From Bradyrhizobium sp. SZCCHNS1050 (lineage in GTDB: Bacteria; Pseudomonadota; Alphaproteobacteria; Rhizobiales; Xanthobacteraceae), in assembly GCF_032484785.1 (NCBI RefSeq), contig NZ_JAUETR010000001.1, positions 3,599,501-3,663,500 on the forward strand: DNA of 64,000 bases, given 5' to 3'. A program made the translations under genes and the position numbers. Below are positions 25,598 to 33,745 of the stretch, piece by piece. Within the stretch, counting starts at the first letter, position 1, and each line of letters opens with the position of its first letter. Below the pieces are notes generated by a model. The model was not told the DNA's origin and made no database searches. It saw only the letters and a list, made by a program, of their open reading frames with translations.

Positions 25598-25732
25598 TCA
25601 CCAGACGCTGACGATGCGGGCCGCCAGAGCGAGGATGGACAGGCCGAGGCCGCCGCAGATCCAACGCAAGGCGACGTCGGCCCCGCTGGACGGAGGCCGG
25701 GACGCGGCTGCGGACAAAACGTGGTTACGCAT
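25598..25732 (-). CDS. Possible 44-aa membrane protein between pilA and cpaA
   Basis: An open frame of 44 codons (ATG 25732, TGA 25598), short enough to be missed by usual length cut-offs. It reads MRNHVLSAAAS, a Pro/Ser linker, then one hydrophobic helix with flanking charges (RWICGGLGLSILALAARIV) and the end SVW. Third codon positions are mostly G or C, like real genes here. It lies in the pilin-peptidase gap on the same strand, after the pilA terminator. No good Shine-Dalgarno is visible. I suspect a small accessory membrane protein of the pilus, without further support. Confidence 0.45.
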   Translation of the reverse strand: MRNHVLSAAASRPPSSGADVALRWICGGLGLSILALAARIVSVW

Positions 25733-25766
25733 CACTGAACGCCGCGAAGCTGAATGTGGAAATGAT

Positions 25767-25796
25767 AAAGGCCCCGGATGTCCGGGGCCTTTTTTG
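25767..25796 (-). terminator. Intrinsic terminator after pilA
   Basis: A stem GGCCCCGGA/TCCGGGGCC (25770-25778 with 25781-25789) extended by flanking A/T pairs. On the minus strand it is followed by TTTATCATTT. It lies 19 bases past the pilA stop and probably allows pilin mRNA to be made in excess over the downstream assembly genes. Confidence 0.8.
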
Positions 25797-25814
25797 CTCG
25801 GCCGTGACGACCGC

Positions 25815-25979
25815 TTACTTCAGCGAGGTGTTGATCGCGCCGAACTTGGAGCTCAGGCTGGAGCCGAGACCGTTCACCGCGGCAATGATCGCGAGCGAGA
25901 TGCCGGCGGCGATCAGACCGTATTCGATCGCGGTCGCGCCGGATTCATCCTTCACGAAGCGAGCAAGAAGATTCTTCAT
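25815..25979 (-). CDS. pilA: Flp-type major pilin subunit
   Basis: A 54-aa Flp prepilin. The start ATG 25979 has GGAG about 8 bases upstream; six codons further upstream is an alternative ATG without support. The leader MKNLLARFVKDESG precedes the cleavage site and the hydrophobic helix ATAIEYGLIAAGISLAIIAAV, which carries the conserved Glu and Tyr (the Glu-Tyr processing motif of Flp pilins). It is processed by CpaA and polymerised by CpaF/TadB/TadC. The gene has its own terminator. Its promoter must lie in the 460-bp upstream gap. Confidence 0.95.
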   Translation of the reverse strand: MKNLLARFVKDESGATAIEYGLIAAGISLAIIAAVNGLGSSLSSKFGAINTSLK

Positions 25980-26441
25980 AGGTAACTCCATGTACACGTG
26001 GCTGGTCGAACAAACTCTGGTCGTTGCGGCGTTCTCAGCACCGTGACCATGCGGCCACCGTAGGGGGCAGGAATTTCGGCGTAGTTAATTCGGTCGCCGA
26101 AACACGGCGACAAATGGCTGTTATTGTGCAGAGTAAACATTGGATGAAGTGCAGCACGACCATTCGAAATAACGCATGGCCACGCCGCAGTCGGTCTCGC
26201 TGAAAAGACGAGCGCAGGGTTTTGGCCGTCATGCCCGGCCCCATCCATCGCCAGGCCTGCTCCGCATTCCACACTATCCACACGATATGCATGGGGCCGT
26301 GTCGACCTGGCTGGTGGAGCATGTGGCTCGATGTCGATCGCGCTGGGCCGATCGGCAGAGCGGTTCTGCGGGCGCGCAGGTTCACGGCTCCTTAAGCGCC
26401 TGGGAGTACCCCTCGGAACAGTTCATGAGATGAGGAATGTG
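25980..26441. other. Gene-free 460-bp region between pilA and the desaturase gene
   Basis: The region separates two divergent genes and should hold the pilA promoter. I looked for a paired TTAA-N7-TTAA CtrA motif, GGAAC-type sites, hairpins and small coding frames and found none that is convincing. Open frames here show no codon bias. The stretch is slightly less GC-rich near 26080-26160. Confidence 0.6.
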
Positions 26442-27269
26442 ATGTCCGGTCTGCCATGGGAAGTCGCGCTGATGCTCGGCCAGACCATCGAGAAGGTGTT
26501 GCCGATCACCTTGATGCTGGCAGTGGTGTTCTCGGTGCTCAGTCACTTCTGGGCCTGCAATCCCGGCAAGCCGTGGTGGCAGAAGCGCGAGCTCGTCACC
26601 GACGTGGTCTACTGGTTCTTCGTGCCGGTGTTCGCGCGGGTGCTCCGCATCGGCTTTCTCGTGCTCGGCGCCAGCGTTGTCTTCAAGATCCGCGACGCCG
26701 ACGAGTTGATCGCCTTCTATGAAAACGGGCACGGCCCGCTGGCGCAGCTTCCCGAATGGCTGCAGGGGGGGCTCTTCCTCGTGCTCTCCGACTTCATGCT
26801 GTACTGGACGCATCGTCTGTTCCATGGCGGCGAGTTCTGGAAATACCACGCGGTTCACCATTCGTCGGAGGATCTCGAGTGGATTTCGGCGGCCCGCTTC
26901 CATCCGATCAACCTGATCCTCGGCACGATCGCGGTCGACGTCATCCTCTTGATGGCCGGCATCTCGCCCAACGTCATGATCTGGGTCGGACCGTTCACGA
27001 CGTTCCATTCGGCCTTCGTCCACGCCAATCTCAACTGGACGCTGGGCCCGCTGAAATATGTCCTCGCCACACCCGTCTTCCATCGCTGGCACCACACGTC
27101 GATGGAGCAGGGCGGCAACACCAATTTCGCCGGCACGTTCCCGATCTGGGACATCCTGTTCGGCACGTTTCGGATGCCGGAGGGGCAGTTGCCCATGGCC
27201 TACGGCAAGGACGAGGCGACGATGCCCGGTGAGTTCGGCGGTCAGCTCGCCTTTCCGTTCCGAAGATGA
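26442..27269 (+). CDS. Sterol-desaturase/fatty-acid-hydroxylase family membrane protein
   Basis: A 275-aa integral membrane di-iron oxygenase. The three histidine clusters are WTHRLFH, HAVHHSSEDLEW and VFHRWHHTS. The Shine-Dalgarno GAGGA six bases upstream decides for ATG 26442 over the longer readings. Hydrophobic segments occur at about residues 15-35, 60-85 and 110-130. Bacterial members act on carotenoids, hopanoids, ornithine lipids or sterol-like lipids; the substrate cannot be read here. It lies inside the pilus region but has no evident pilus role. Confidence 0.87.
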   Translation: MSGLPWEVALMLGQTIEKVLPITLMLAVVFSVLSHFWACNPGKPWWQKRELVTDVVYWFFVPVFARVLRIGFLVLGASVVFKIRDADELIAFYENGHGPLAQLPEWLQGGLFLVLSDFMLYWTHRLFHGGEFWKYHAVHHSSEDLEWISAARFHPINLILGTIAVDVILLMAGISPNVMIWVGPFTTFHSAFVHANLNWTLGPLKYVLATPVFHRWHHTSMEQGGNTNFAGTFPIWDILFGTFRMPEGQLPMAYGKDEATMPGEFGGQLAFPFRR

Positions 27270-27403
27270 CGTGTTCTGCAACCGCCCGAGGCTTCGTCGC
27301 GACGTTTGCAGATCATTCACCAATTGAGCGCAGATTTGCCGCGTCGGGCGCCGTCACCGCTGCGTATCGCTTGAGACGGCTCGTCAATGTCCCGGGGTTG
27401 AGT

Positions 27404-27904
27404 ATGTCGTTCTTTGTGTCGTGTCGTCCTAGTGTTTCCTTCGCATTGCGGGCGGCCGTCGCCGCGGTGCTGCTGTGGCCGGCTGCCGTCTCGGCGGAGC
27501 CTGATCCCGCCATCGCCGTGAATGTCGACCAGGCCAAGCTGGTCAAGTTGCCCGACCGGGTCGCGACGCTCGTCGTCGGCAATCCGATGATCGCCGATGT
27601 GACCTTGCAGAGCGGCGGCATCATCGTCGTCACCGGCAAGAGCTACGGTGCCACCAACTTCATTGCGATGGATCGCGGCGGACAGGTGCTGATCGATCGC
27701 CAGATCCAGGTCGCCGGACCCACCGACCAGCTCGTGACGGTGTATCGGGGCGTCGATCGTGAGACCTATAGCTGCATGCCGATCTGCCAGCGCCGGGTGA
27801 CCTTGGGCGACGGCGACAACTACTTCAAATCGGTGCTCGACCAGGCTGGAACGATGTCCAGCACGGCGAGCGGCAACGCGGCAGCGGCCTCGAAGACCAA
27901 CTGA
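27404..27904 (+). CDS. Stand-alone pilus/secretin N-terminal domain protein
   Basis: A 166-aa exported protein. A signal peptide (RAAVAAVLLWPAAVSA) is followed by a domain matching the N-terminus of CpaC. Compare VNVDQAKLVKLPDRVATLVV and NPMIADVTLQSGGIIVVTGK with the SVVIDLPRDIKDVLVADPKIAN region of the CpaC in this window. No secretin domain follows; the C-terminus is polar with one CMPIC pair. I used ATG 27404, which places the signal at the N-terminus. It precedes the two pseudopilin genes on the same strand, so it may be a pilus accessory that interacts with the CpaC ring. Confidence 0.8.
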   Translation: MSFFVSCRPSVSFALRAAVAAVLLWPAAVSAEPDPAIAVNVDQAKLVKLPDRVATLVVGNPMIADVTLQSGGIIVVTGKSYGATNFIAMDRGGQVLIDRQIQVAGPTDQLVTVYRGVDRETYSCMPICQRRVTLGDGDNYFKSVLDQAGTMSSTASGNAAAASKTN

Positions 27905-28190
27905 GCGCTGGCCTGGCCATGCTTGGCCGGGTCGATGGCAGCGCCTGACCGGATCTCCACGCGCCTCCGCACCGACGATGCGGTGAGCCTTGCCGCCGGT
28001 GCTGCGGCTGGATCGCCCGATTCGTTTGGTTTCGATGATCGGGTCGGGCAGGTGGCGCGCTGCCTCGAAGGGCTGGCTGCGAGCGAACCCCCAAGCATGG
28101 TTAGCGGGACGTTGATGCGGCGGGCCATACTGTCCGTATTGTAGGAAACTCTTTCCCAAGGAGTTTCCGCTATTCGTTTCACCCAGGTTG

Positions 28191-28760
28191 ATGCCTTCCA
28201 GTCCGGATGACCCCATGCAAGCCCCCGTCTCCTTGACCGCTTCGATGCGCCGGCTGTTGCGCCGCTTCCGGCGTAACCGGCGGGCATCGGCCGCGCTCGA
28301 ATTCGCGCTGGTCGCGCCGGTCTTCTTTGCGCTGCTGTTCGCGATCATCGAAACGGCGCTGATGTTCTTTGCCGGCCAGGTGCTCGAGACGATCACGCAG
28401 GACTCGGCGCGCATGATCCTGACCGGACAGGCGCAACAGGGCGCCTATACGCAGTCGCAGTTCGCGAGTTACGTCTGCACCCAGGTTCCCGCGCTGTTCG
28501 ACTGCAACAAGATCTATATCGACGTGAAGAGCTACTCCTCGTTCGGGAGCGTCTCCATCAGCAACCAGATCGACAACAGCGGCAACTTCGTCAACAACAT
28601 GACCTACAGCCCGGGCGCGGCCGGAGACATCGTCGTCGTCAGGCTGTTCTATCAATGGCCGATCTTCGTGACGGGGCTCGGCTACAACATCGCCAATCTG
28701 AGCGGCAGTAAGCGCCTGCTGGTGGGTACGGCCGCATTCAAGAACGAGCCGTATTCATAA
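28191..28760 (+). CDS. tadE: TadE-type pseudopilin
   Basis: A 189-aa protein. A basic N-terminus (RRLLRRFRRNRRASA) precedes the TadE motif ALEFALVAPVFFALLFAIIET, with the conserved Glu of pilin-like processing. The rest is an extracytoplasmic beta-rich region with one cysteine pair (YVCTQ, FDCNK). Starts at 28191 and 28215 are both possible; GGATGACCCC just before 28215 favours the shorter form. The gene is 44 bases upstream of a second pseudopilin. The 286 bases before it hold only a small hairpin (GGAAACTC...GAGTTTCC, 28145-28168). Confidence 0.88.
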   Translation: MPSSPDDPMQAPVSLTASMRRLLRRFRRNRRASAALEFALVAPVFFALLFAIIETALMFFAGQVLETITQDSARMILTGQAQQGAYTQSQFASYVCTQVPALFDCNKIYIDVKSYSSFGSVSISNQIDNSGNFVNNMTYSPGAAGDIVVVRLFYQWPIFVTGLGYNIANLSGSKRLLVGTAAFKNEPYS

Positions 28761-28804
28761 CGCTGACCTCGCGAGCTTCTTCTGAGGGACACCAGGAATT
28801 CATC

Positions 28805-29389
28805 ATGCCGTTGGGAAGAATGCCGGGTATGTCTTCGAGCCTGCGCCTGTGGCGTCGCATCGACGCCTTCGCTGCCGATTGTCGCGGTGTCGCGGCCACC
28901 GAGTTCGCATTCATCGTGCCGCTGATGCTGGTGATGTTCTTCGGCACGGTCGAATTCTGCTCGGCCATCGCCGTCGACCGCAAGGTCACCCTGATGGCGC
29001 GCACCCTGTCGGATCTGACCTCGCAATCGACCTCGGTTGGCGACAGCGACATGTCGAACTTCTTCGCCGCCTCGACCGGCATCATGTACCCGTATTCCAC
29101 GACGCCGGTGAATGCGACGATCACCGAGCTCTATGTCGATCCCACCACCAAGCAGGCGACGGTGAAGTGGAGCAAGGGATCGACGCCGCGAACCGTCGGC
29201 ATGACGGTCGGCGTGCCGGCTGAATTGCTGGTGTCCGGCACCTATCTGATCTTCAGCGAGGTGAACTACCAGTACGTTCCGACGATCGGCTACGTCATGG
29301 GCAAGACGGGCGTCAATCTCAGCGACGTCGCCTATACCCGCCCGCGGCAGTCGACCTGTGTGATGTATAGCCCGGCGACTTCCTGCTGA
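28805..29389 (+). CDS. TadE/TadG-family pseudopilin
   Basis: A 194-aa protein with a positively charged N-terminus and the motif VAATEFAFIVPLMLVMFFGTVE typical of TadE/TadG minor pilins. The mature part is Ser/Thr-rich and ends with CVMYSPATSC. AGGA lies 8 bases upstream of the ATG. It is shorter than the long TadG proteins with a von Willebrand domain, so I leave the symbol open. It is the last plus-strand pilus gene and converges with cspA. Confidence 0.85.
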   Translation: MPLGRMPGMSSSLRLWRRIDAFAADCRGVAATEFAFIVPLMLVMFFGTVEFCSAIAVDRKVTLMARTLSDLTSQSTSVGDSDMSNFFAASTGIMYPYSTTPVNATITELYVDPTTKQATVKWSKGSTPRTVGMTVGVPAELLVSGTYLIFSEVNYQYVPTIGYVMGKTGVNLSDVAYTRPRQSTCVMYSPATSC

Positions 29390-29517
29390 GGTGAGGGCTG
29401 CCGCAACGGAGCCCGCCCGGCCCCGGGGCCGCAGTCGCATACGCGCCTGCGAACCGGAGCGACCGACACTACGGTCATTTGGACGAGCAGAACTCGGCGG
29501 CAAACAATCAAGGCAAT

Positions 29518-29543
29518 AAAAAAGGCCGCGCAAGGCGGCCTTT
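29518..29543 (-). terminator. Intrinsic terminator of cspA
   Basis: Stem AAAGGCCGC/GCGGCCTTT (29521-29529 with 29535-29543). On the minus strand it is followed by TTTATTGCC, giving a six-T run after the stem. It lies 44 bases past the cspA stop in the convergent gap and may also limit read-through from the pseudopilin gene. Confidence 0.85.
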
Positions 29544-29587
29544 CGTTGTCCAGATGGGCAATCGCATGCGCGATCGCCCGGCGTCGC

Positions 29588-29800
29588 TCAATTGGCGGCG
29601 CGGAGATTGTCGGCCGACGACTTGCCCGAACGGCGGTCCGCCACGATCTCGTAGGAGATCTTCTGGCCTTCCCGCAGCGTGCCGAGACCAGCGCGCTCGA
29701 CGGCGCTGATGTGCACGAACACGTCGTTGCCGCCGTCGTCCGGCTGAATGAAGCCATAGCCCTTGGTTGCGTTAAACCACTTCACGGTTCCCATGCTCAC
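29588..29800 (-). CDS. cspA: Cold-shock protein
   Basis: A 70-aa single cold-shock domain. Both nucleic-acid-binding motifs are present: KGYGFIQP (RNP1) and VFVHIS (RNP2). It begins GTG-AGC-ATG with AGGGAA 7 bases before the GTG, so I use the GTG (MSMGTVKW); ATG 29794 is the alternative. The protein binds single-stranded RNA and DNA as an RNA chaperone. The flanking infA and helicase genes are also translation and RNA-structure functions. Confidence 0.95.
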   Translation of the reverse strand: MSMGTVKWFNATKGYGFIQPDDGGNDVFVHISAVERAGLGTLREGQKISYEIVADRRSGKSSADNLRAAN

Positions 29801-30100
29801 GGGGTAGTTCCCTTCTCAGATACCAAATGCGTAGCCCAGTCTCCTGGGCTGGTTAGATCGAATTTTTGGAAGGGTCGTCAGCGTCTGAACCGGCTGTACC
29901 GGTAATAGCTAATCTCGTCCGGCCGAAAATCGATTGCGGGATATATTATTGGAAATGCCCGCGCAAAACAATCCTGAGCTGCGCGAGAGTGCATGATTTT
30001 TTGACGCGCCGGCTCGACGCCGACGCGCTGAATTGTCGCTGATTGCGCAAGGCTTGATCAATCCGCCGGGCCGGGCGGAACATTGCTCCGCCCAATGCCC
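29801..30100. other. 300-bp leader/promoter region of cspA
   Basis: No gene is seen. The stretch near 29926-29960 is A/T-rich for this genome (GGGATATATTATTGG) and could carry the promoter. If so, the cspA mRNA would have a long 5' leader of about 130-150 bases. Long structured leaders are known for cold-shock genes in other bacteria. I see a short CAGTCTCCTGGGCTGG hairpin near 29836-29851 but cannot fold the whole leader by hand. Confidence 0.45.
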
Positions 30101-30391
30101 CTAGCGCCGACGGAACTGGCCGCCGCGCTGCGCTGCGCCACGCGGAGGACCGCCGGGCGAGCTGGCACGCTCGTCCTTGTGGCGGAAGATCAGCCGGCCC
30201 TTTTCGAGGTCGTAGGGCGACATCTCGACCGTCACGCGGTCTCCCGCGAGCGTCTTGATGCGATTCTTTTTCATCTTGCCCGCGGTGTAGGCGACGATCT
30301 CGTGCCCCGCGTCGAGTTGTACCCGATAGCGTGCGTCGGGAAGGATTTCGGTGACCAGCCCTTCGAACTGGATCAGCTCTTCCTTAGCCAT
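30101..30391 (-). CDS. infA: Translation initiation factor IF-1, extended form
   Basis: A 96-aa protein. Residues 1-72 are a typical IF-1 OB fold ([52 protein letters not shown]). The usual protein ends there; this one has about 24 extra residues rich in Arg/Gly/Pro ([15 protein letters not shown]). GGAGAAAGAC immediately upstream fixes the start. It is 24 bases after the helicase stop, so the two genes are probably cotranscribed. Many alphaproteobacteria carry two infA genes; this may be the extended second copy (inference). Confidence 0.93.
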   Translation of the reverse strand: MAKEELIQFEGLVTEILPDARYRVQLDAGHEIVAYTAGKMKKNRIKTLAGDRVTVEMSPYDLEKGRLIFRHKDERASSPGGPPRGAAQRGGQFRRR

Positions 30392-30415
30392 GTCTTTCTC
30401 CAGATCGATAGACGT

Positions 30416-31825
30416 CTAGTTTGGCCGTTGGTTGCGGTTTTGAGCGTGGTTTTTGGGTCTGCCCTCGCGATGCAGGAAAGCAACGCCTTGAATCGACCCG
30501 GCCTTACCGCCGCCTTGCGACGGCCGCTGGGGCTCCTGACGATTGCCTGGCAGAGACGCCATCTTAGCATTGGAACGACGGTGACGGCGAGGGCCTTTTG
30601 CGGCGGTGCCACCCTCGTTGGTCCGCGCATTCTGCATGCCAGGACGGCCACCGCGCTGAGGCGGCTTGGCCGGTGCAGCGGCCTCGCGGAGGCCGGGCGT
30701 GCGGCGATCGTCGCGCGGCAGCGAGATCTTGATCAGCCGTTCGATGTCGCGAAGGTAGGACAGCTCGTCCGATCCGGCCACGAGCGAAATCGCAACGCCC
30801 TCGGCGCCGGCGCGCGCCGTGCGGCCGATCCGGTGGACGTAGGTCTCGGGCACGTTCGGCAGGTCGAAATTGACGACATGGCTGACGCCGTCGACGTCGA
30901 TGCCGCGGGCCGCGATGTCGGTTGCGACGAGGGTTCGGATCTCGCCGGTGCGGAACGCCGCCAGGGTGCGCTCGCGATGGTTCTGCGACTTGTTGCCGTG
31001 AATCGCCTGGGCGGGGATGCCGGCTCTTTCGAGGCTCTTCACGACCTTGTCGGCGCCGTGCTTGGTGCGGGTGAACACCAGCGCGCGGTTGACCGGCTCC
31101 TGCTTGAGCAACTGAGCCAGAAGGTTCGGCTTGGCCGAGTGGTCAACGTGGATGACGCGCTGGGCAATGCGCTCGACCGTCGAGGAGACGGGGGTCACCG
31201 CGACCCGCGCGGGGTCGCGCAGCATGGCGTCCGCGAGCTCGGCGATGTCCTTAGGCATGGTGGCCGAGAAGAACAGCGTCTGCCGCTTGATCGGCAGCTT
31301 GGCCACGATCTTCCGGATGTCGTTGATGAAGCCCATGTCGAGCATGCGGTCGGCTTCGTCGAGCACCAGGAACTCGACATGGGTCAGCTTCAAAGCGTTG
31401 CTCTGAACCAGATCGAGCAACCGGCCAGGGGTGGCAACCAGCACTTCGAGGCCGGGCATGATAGCGCGGACCTGGCGCCCCATCGGCACGCCGCCGATCG
31501 CGAGCGCCGAGCTCAGCCGGATGTGCCGGCCATAGGTGTTGAAGCTGTCGAGGATCTGACCCGACAATTCGCGGGTCGGGCTCAGCACCAGCACGCGTGC
31601 CGTCTTCGGCTGCGGCTTGATCCGGTTCTGCAGCAAGCGGTGCAGGATCGGCAGCGCAAACGAGGCCGTTTTGCCGGTTCCCGTCTGGGCGATGCCGATC
31701 ACGTCGCGGCCTTCGAGCGCGAGCGGGATGGTCTGGGCCTGGATCGGGGTAGGGGTGGTGTAGTTCTCTTCCTTCAGCGCGCGCGTCAGCGCGTCGGCGA
31801 GGTTAAAATCCTGGAAGGATGTCAA
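30416..31825 (-). CDS. rhlE: DEAD-box RNA helicase, RhlE-like
   Basis: A 469-aa ATP-dependent RNA helicase. The start is a TTG at 31825 (reads MTSFQDFNLADALTRAL), which matches the usual N-terminus of the family; GGAAAG lies about 10 bases upstream, and an earlier ATG at 31984 would add 53 atypical residues. Motifs in order: Q motif TPTPIQAQTIP, Walker A AQTGTGKT, PTREL, TPGRLLD, VLDEADRMLD, SAT, and in domain 2 ARGIDVDGV and HRIGRTARAG. The C-terminal 100 residues are a basic, low-complexity tail. It probably remodels structured RNA at low temperature, in line with cspA nearby. Confidence 0.93.
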   Translation of the reverse strand: MTSFQDFNLADALTRALKEENYTTPTPIQAQTIPLALEGRDVIGIAQTGTGKTASFALPILHRLLQNRIKPQPKTARVLVLSPTRELSGQILDSFNTYGRHIRLSSALAIGGVPMGRQVRAIMPGLEVLVATPGRLLDLVQSNALKLTHVEFLVLDEADRMLDMGFINDIRKIVAKLPIKRQTLFFSATMPKDIAELADAMLRDPARVAVTPVSSTVERIAQRVIHVDHSAKPNLLAQLLKQEPVNRALVFTRTKHGADKVVKSLERAGIPAQAIHGNKSQNHRERTLAAFRTGEIRTLVATDIAARGIDVDGVSHVVNFDLPNVPETYVHRIGRTARAGAEGVAISLVAGSDELSYLRDIERLIKISLPRDDRRTPGLREAAAPAKPPQRGGRPGMQNARTNEGGTAAKGPRRHRRSNAKMASLPGNRQEPQRPSQGGGKAGSIQGVAFLHREGRPKNHAQNRNQRPN

Positions 31826-32334
31826 AAGATGGGGCTTTCCATAAGAGGATAAGGCCCGTGTCGGCAGGCAGCCGGACGCGGGTGGGTGGTTGAGAGACAC
31901 CCGCGTGTTTGGAGCGCCTAGATTGGATGGGTGAGAATGCGAAGCCAGAAGCTCTGGTCGAGCTAAAGAACACGCGGCTTGCAAAGATCCGGCCGATTCG
32001 CCCTGATCTACCAGCTATATGGAACAGATGGACGGCACTTTCAAGGCCGGTGCGCAACGGATTGGCTTTCCGGGTGGTACTCGGCTGCTTTAAATTTAGC
32101 CATTCAAAACAAAGTGCACAAATCCTGCGCTGTATGCCATCTGATTAATCATCGGGCTTGCTCAATCCGGCAGCAGAAGGTCGCGGTACCTCTCTGCGAG
32201 AACGCCTAGTTCCACTTTTATGTCAATGCCTTACCAGATGTGCACGGCATGGCACACTTCTTGCGATTCCTGCCTGCGCAGACCGCCGGCCGCCTTGGCT
32301 GCGAAGCAGGTCTGCGTCAGGGAGATATTACCTC
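31826..32334. other. 509-bp divergent promoter region, rhlE and urt
   Basis: No gene is supported. It contains the sigma-54-type site at 32250-32264 for the urt operon and must contain the rhlE promoter. A/T content rises around 32085-32150. A sequence near 32111-32128 (TGCACAAATCCTGCGCT) loosely resembles an NtrC half-site pair but is too divergent to call. Confidence 0.55.
32250..32264 (+). promoter_or_regulatory. Sigma-54 (RpoN) promoter of the urt operon
   Basis: TGGCAC-ACTTC-TTGC matches the -24/-12 consensus TGGCAC-N5-TTGC exactly, with GG and GC separated by the required 10 bases. Transcription should start near 32275, about 60 bases upstream of urtA. Since urea uptake is classically activated by NtrC under nitrogen limitation, this is the expected promoter class. 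An enhancer-binding site is not clearly visible. Confidence 0.85.
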
Positions 32335-33657
32335 ATGCTTACTCGACTCACTCGGGAATTAACGGCGCCGTTCAGCCGCCGTCGCTGGCTGGCTGCTGCT
32401 GCCGGCCTGGCGCTCGGCGCAGCCGGCTTTGGCCCGGCCAAGGCCGCTGACGACACCATCAAGATTGGCGTTCTGCATTCTCTGTCCGGCACCATGGCCA
32501 TCAGCGAGACCACGCTGAAGGACACGATCCTGTTCTTGATCGACGAACAGAACAAGAAGGGCGGCGTGCTCGGCAAGAAGCTCGAGGCCGTCGTGGTCGA
32601 CCCCGCTTCGAACTGGCCGCTGTTCGCCGAGAAGGCGCGTGAGCTGATCACCAAGGACAAGGTCGCGGTCGTGTTCGGCTGCTGGACCTCGGTGTCGCGC
32701 AAGTCGGTGCTGCCAGTGTTCAAGGAGCTGAACAGCATCCTGTTCTACCCGGTCCAGTACGAAGGCGAGGAGAGCGAGCGCAACGTGTTCTACACCGGTG
32801 CGGCGCCGAACCAGCAGGCGATCCCGGCGGTCGACTACCTGATGAAGGAAGAGAAGGTGAAGCGCTGGGTGCTGGCCGGCACCGACTACGTCTATCCGCG
32901 CACCACCAACAAGATCCTCGAAGCCTACCTGAAGTCCAAGGGCGTGGCTCAGGACGACATCATGATCAACTACACGCCGTTCGGTCATTCCGACTGGCAG
33001 ACCATCGTCGCCGACATCAAGAAGTTCGGCTCGGCCGGCAAGAAGACCGCCGTGGTCTCGACCATCAACGGCGACGCCAACGTTCCGTTCTACAAGGAGC
33101 TCGGCAACCAGGGCATCAAGGCCAAGGACATTCCGGTCGTCGCATTCTCGGTGGGTGAGGAAGAGCTCGCCGGCATCGACACCAAGCCGCTGGTCGGCCA
33201 TCTCGCCGCCTGGAACTACTTCGAGTCGATCAAGACCCCGGCGAACGAGAAGTTCATCAAGGACTGGCAGGCCTACACCAAGAACCCGAAGCGCGTGACC
33301 AACGACCCGATGGAAGCGCATGTGATCGGCTTCAACATGTGGGTGAAGGCGGTGGAGAAGGTGAAGTCGACCGATCCGGACAAGGTCATCGACGCTCTCC
33401 CGGGCACCGAGGCGCCGAATCTGACCGGCGGCGTGTCGAAGATGCTGCCGAACCACCACATCACCAAGCCGGTGTTCATCGGCGAGATCAAGGGCGATGG
33501 CCAGTTCAGTGTCGTCTACAAGACCAAGGACCTCGTCCCCGGCGACGCCTGGTCGAAGGAGCTCGAGGGCTCGAAGGACCTGATCGGCGACTGGGTCGGC
33601 AAGAAGTGCGGCAATTTCAACGTCAAGACCAACAAGTGCCTGGGCTCGGGCTCCTGA
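32335..33657 (+). CDS. urtA: Urea ABC transporter substrate-binding protein
   Basis: A 440-aa periplasmic urea receptor. The start ATG 32335 has GGGAG about 10 bases upstream. It opens with a twin-arginine-like signal (SRRRWLAAAAGLALGAAGF). The mature chain has family-typical IKIGVLHSLSGTMAISE, VFGCWTSVSRKSVLPV, YPVQYEGEESERNVFYTGA and DPMEAHVIGFNMWV. It delivers urea to the UrtBC channel. First gene of urtABCDE, controlled by the sigma-54 site upstream, and separated from urtB by a hairpin. Confidence 0.95.
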   Translation: MLTRLTRELTAPFSRRRWLAAAAGLALGAAGFGPAKAADDTIKIGVLHSLSGTMAISETTLKDTILFLIDEQNKKGGVLGKKLEAVVVDPASNWPLFAEKARELITKDKVAVVFGCWTSVSRKSVLPVFKELNSILFYPVQYEGEESERNVFYTGAAPNQQAIPAVDYLMKEEKVKRWVLAGTDYVYPRTTNKILEAYLKSKGVAQDDIMINYTPFGHSDWQTIVADIKKFGSAGKKTAVVSTINGDANVPFYKELGNQGIKAKDIPVVAFSVGEEELAGIDTKPLVGHLAAWNYFESIKTPANEKFIKDWQAYTKNPKRVTNDPMEAHVIGFNMWVKAVEKVKSTDPDKVIDALPGTEAPNLTGGVSKMLPNHHITKPVFIGEIKGDGQFSVVYKTKDLVPGDAWSKELEGSKDLIGDWVGKKCGNFNVKTNKCLGSGS

Positions 33658-33684
33658 TCTCGGCCTGACGCGACCATGACGACA

Positions 33685-33714
33685 GGAGAAGGCGGCGATG
33701 TTGCCGCCTTCTCC
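33685..33714 (+). terminator. Intercistronic hairpin between urtA and urtB
   Basis: A perfect 12-bp inverted repeat, GGAGAAGGCGGC with GCCGCCTTCTCC, and a 6-base loop. There is no T tract after it, so it is more likely an mRNA-stabilising or attenuating structure than a full terminator. Such structures often give excess binding protein over permease. The left arm includes GGAGAAGG, which would otherwise serve as Shine-Dalgarno for an ATG in the loop (33698). Confidence 0.6.
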
Positions 33715-33745
33715 CGACCTCCTGAACTCCTGCCGGGGTTGTCCA

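Noticed and set aside
32111..32128. Possible NtrC site before urtA
   Set aside because: Only one half resembles the consensus; too divergent to call.
33698..33745. Longer urtB N-terminus from ATG 33698
   Set aside because: The ATG is in the loop of a 12-bp hairpin and adds residues (SPDLLNSCRGCP) unlike a signal peptide; kept only as an alternative.
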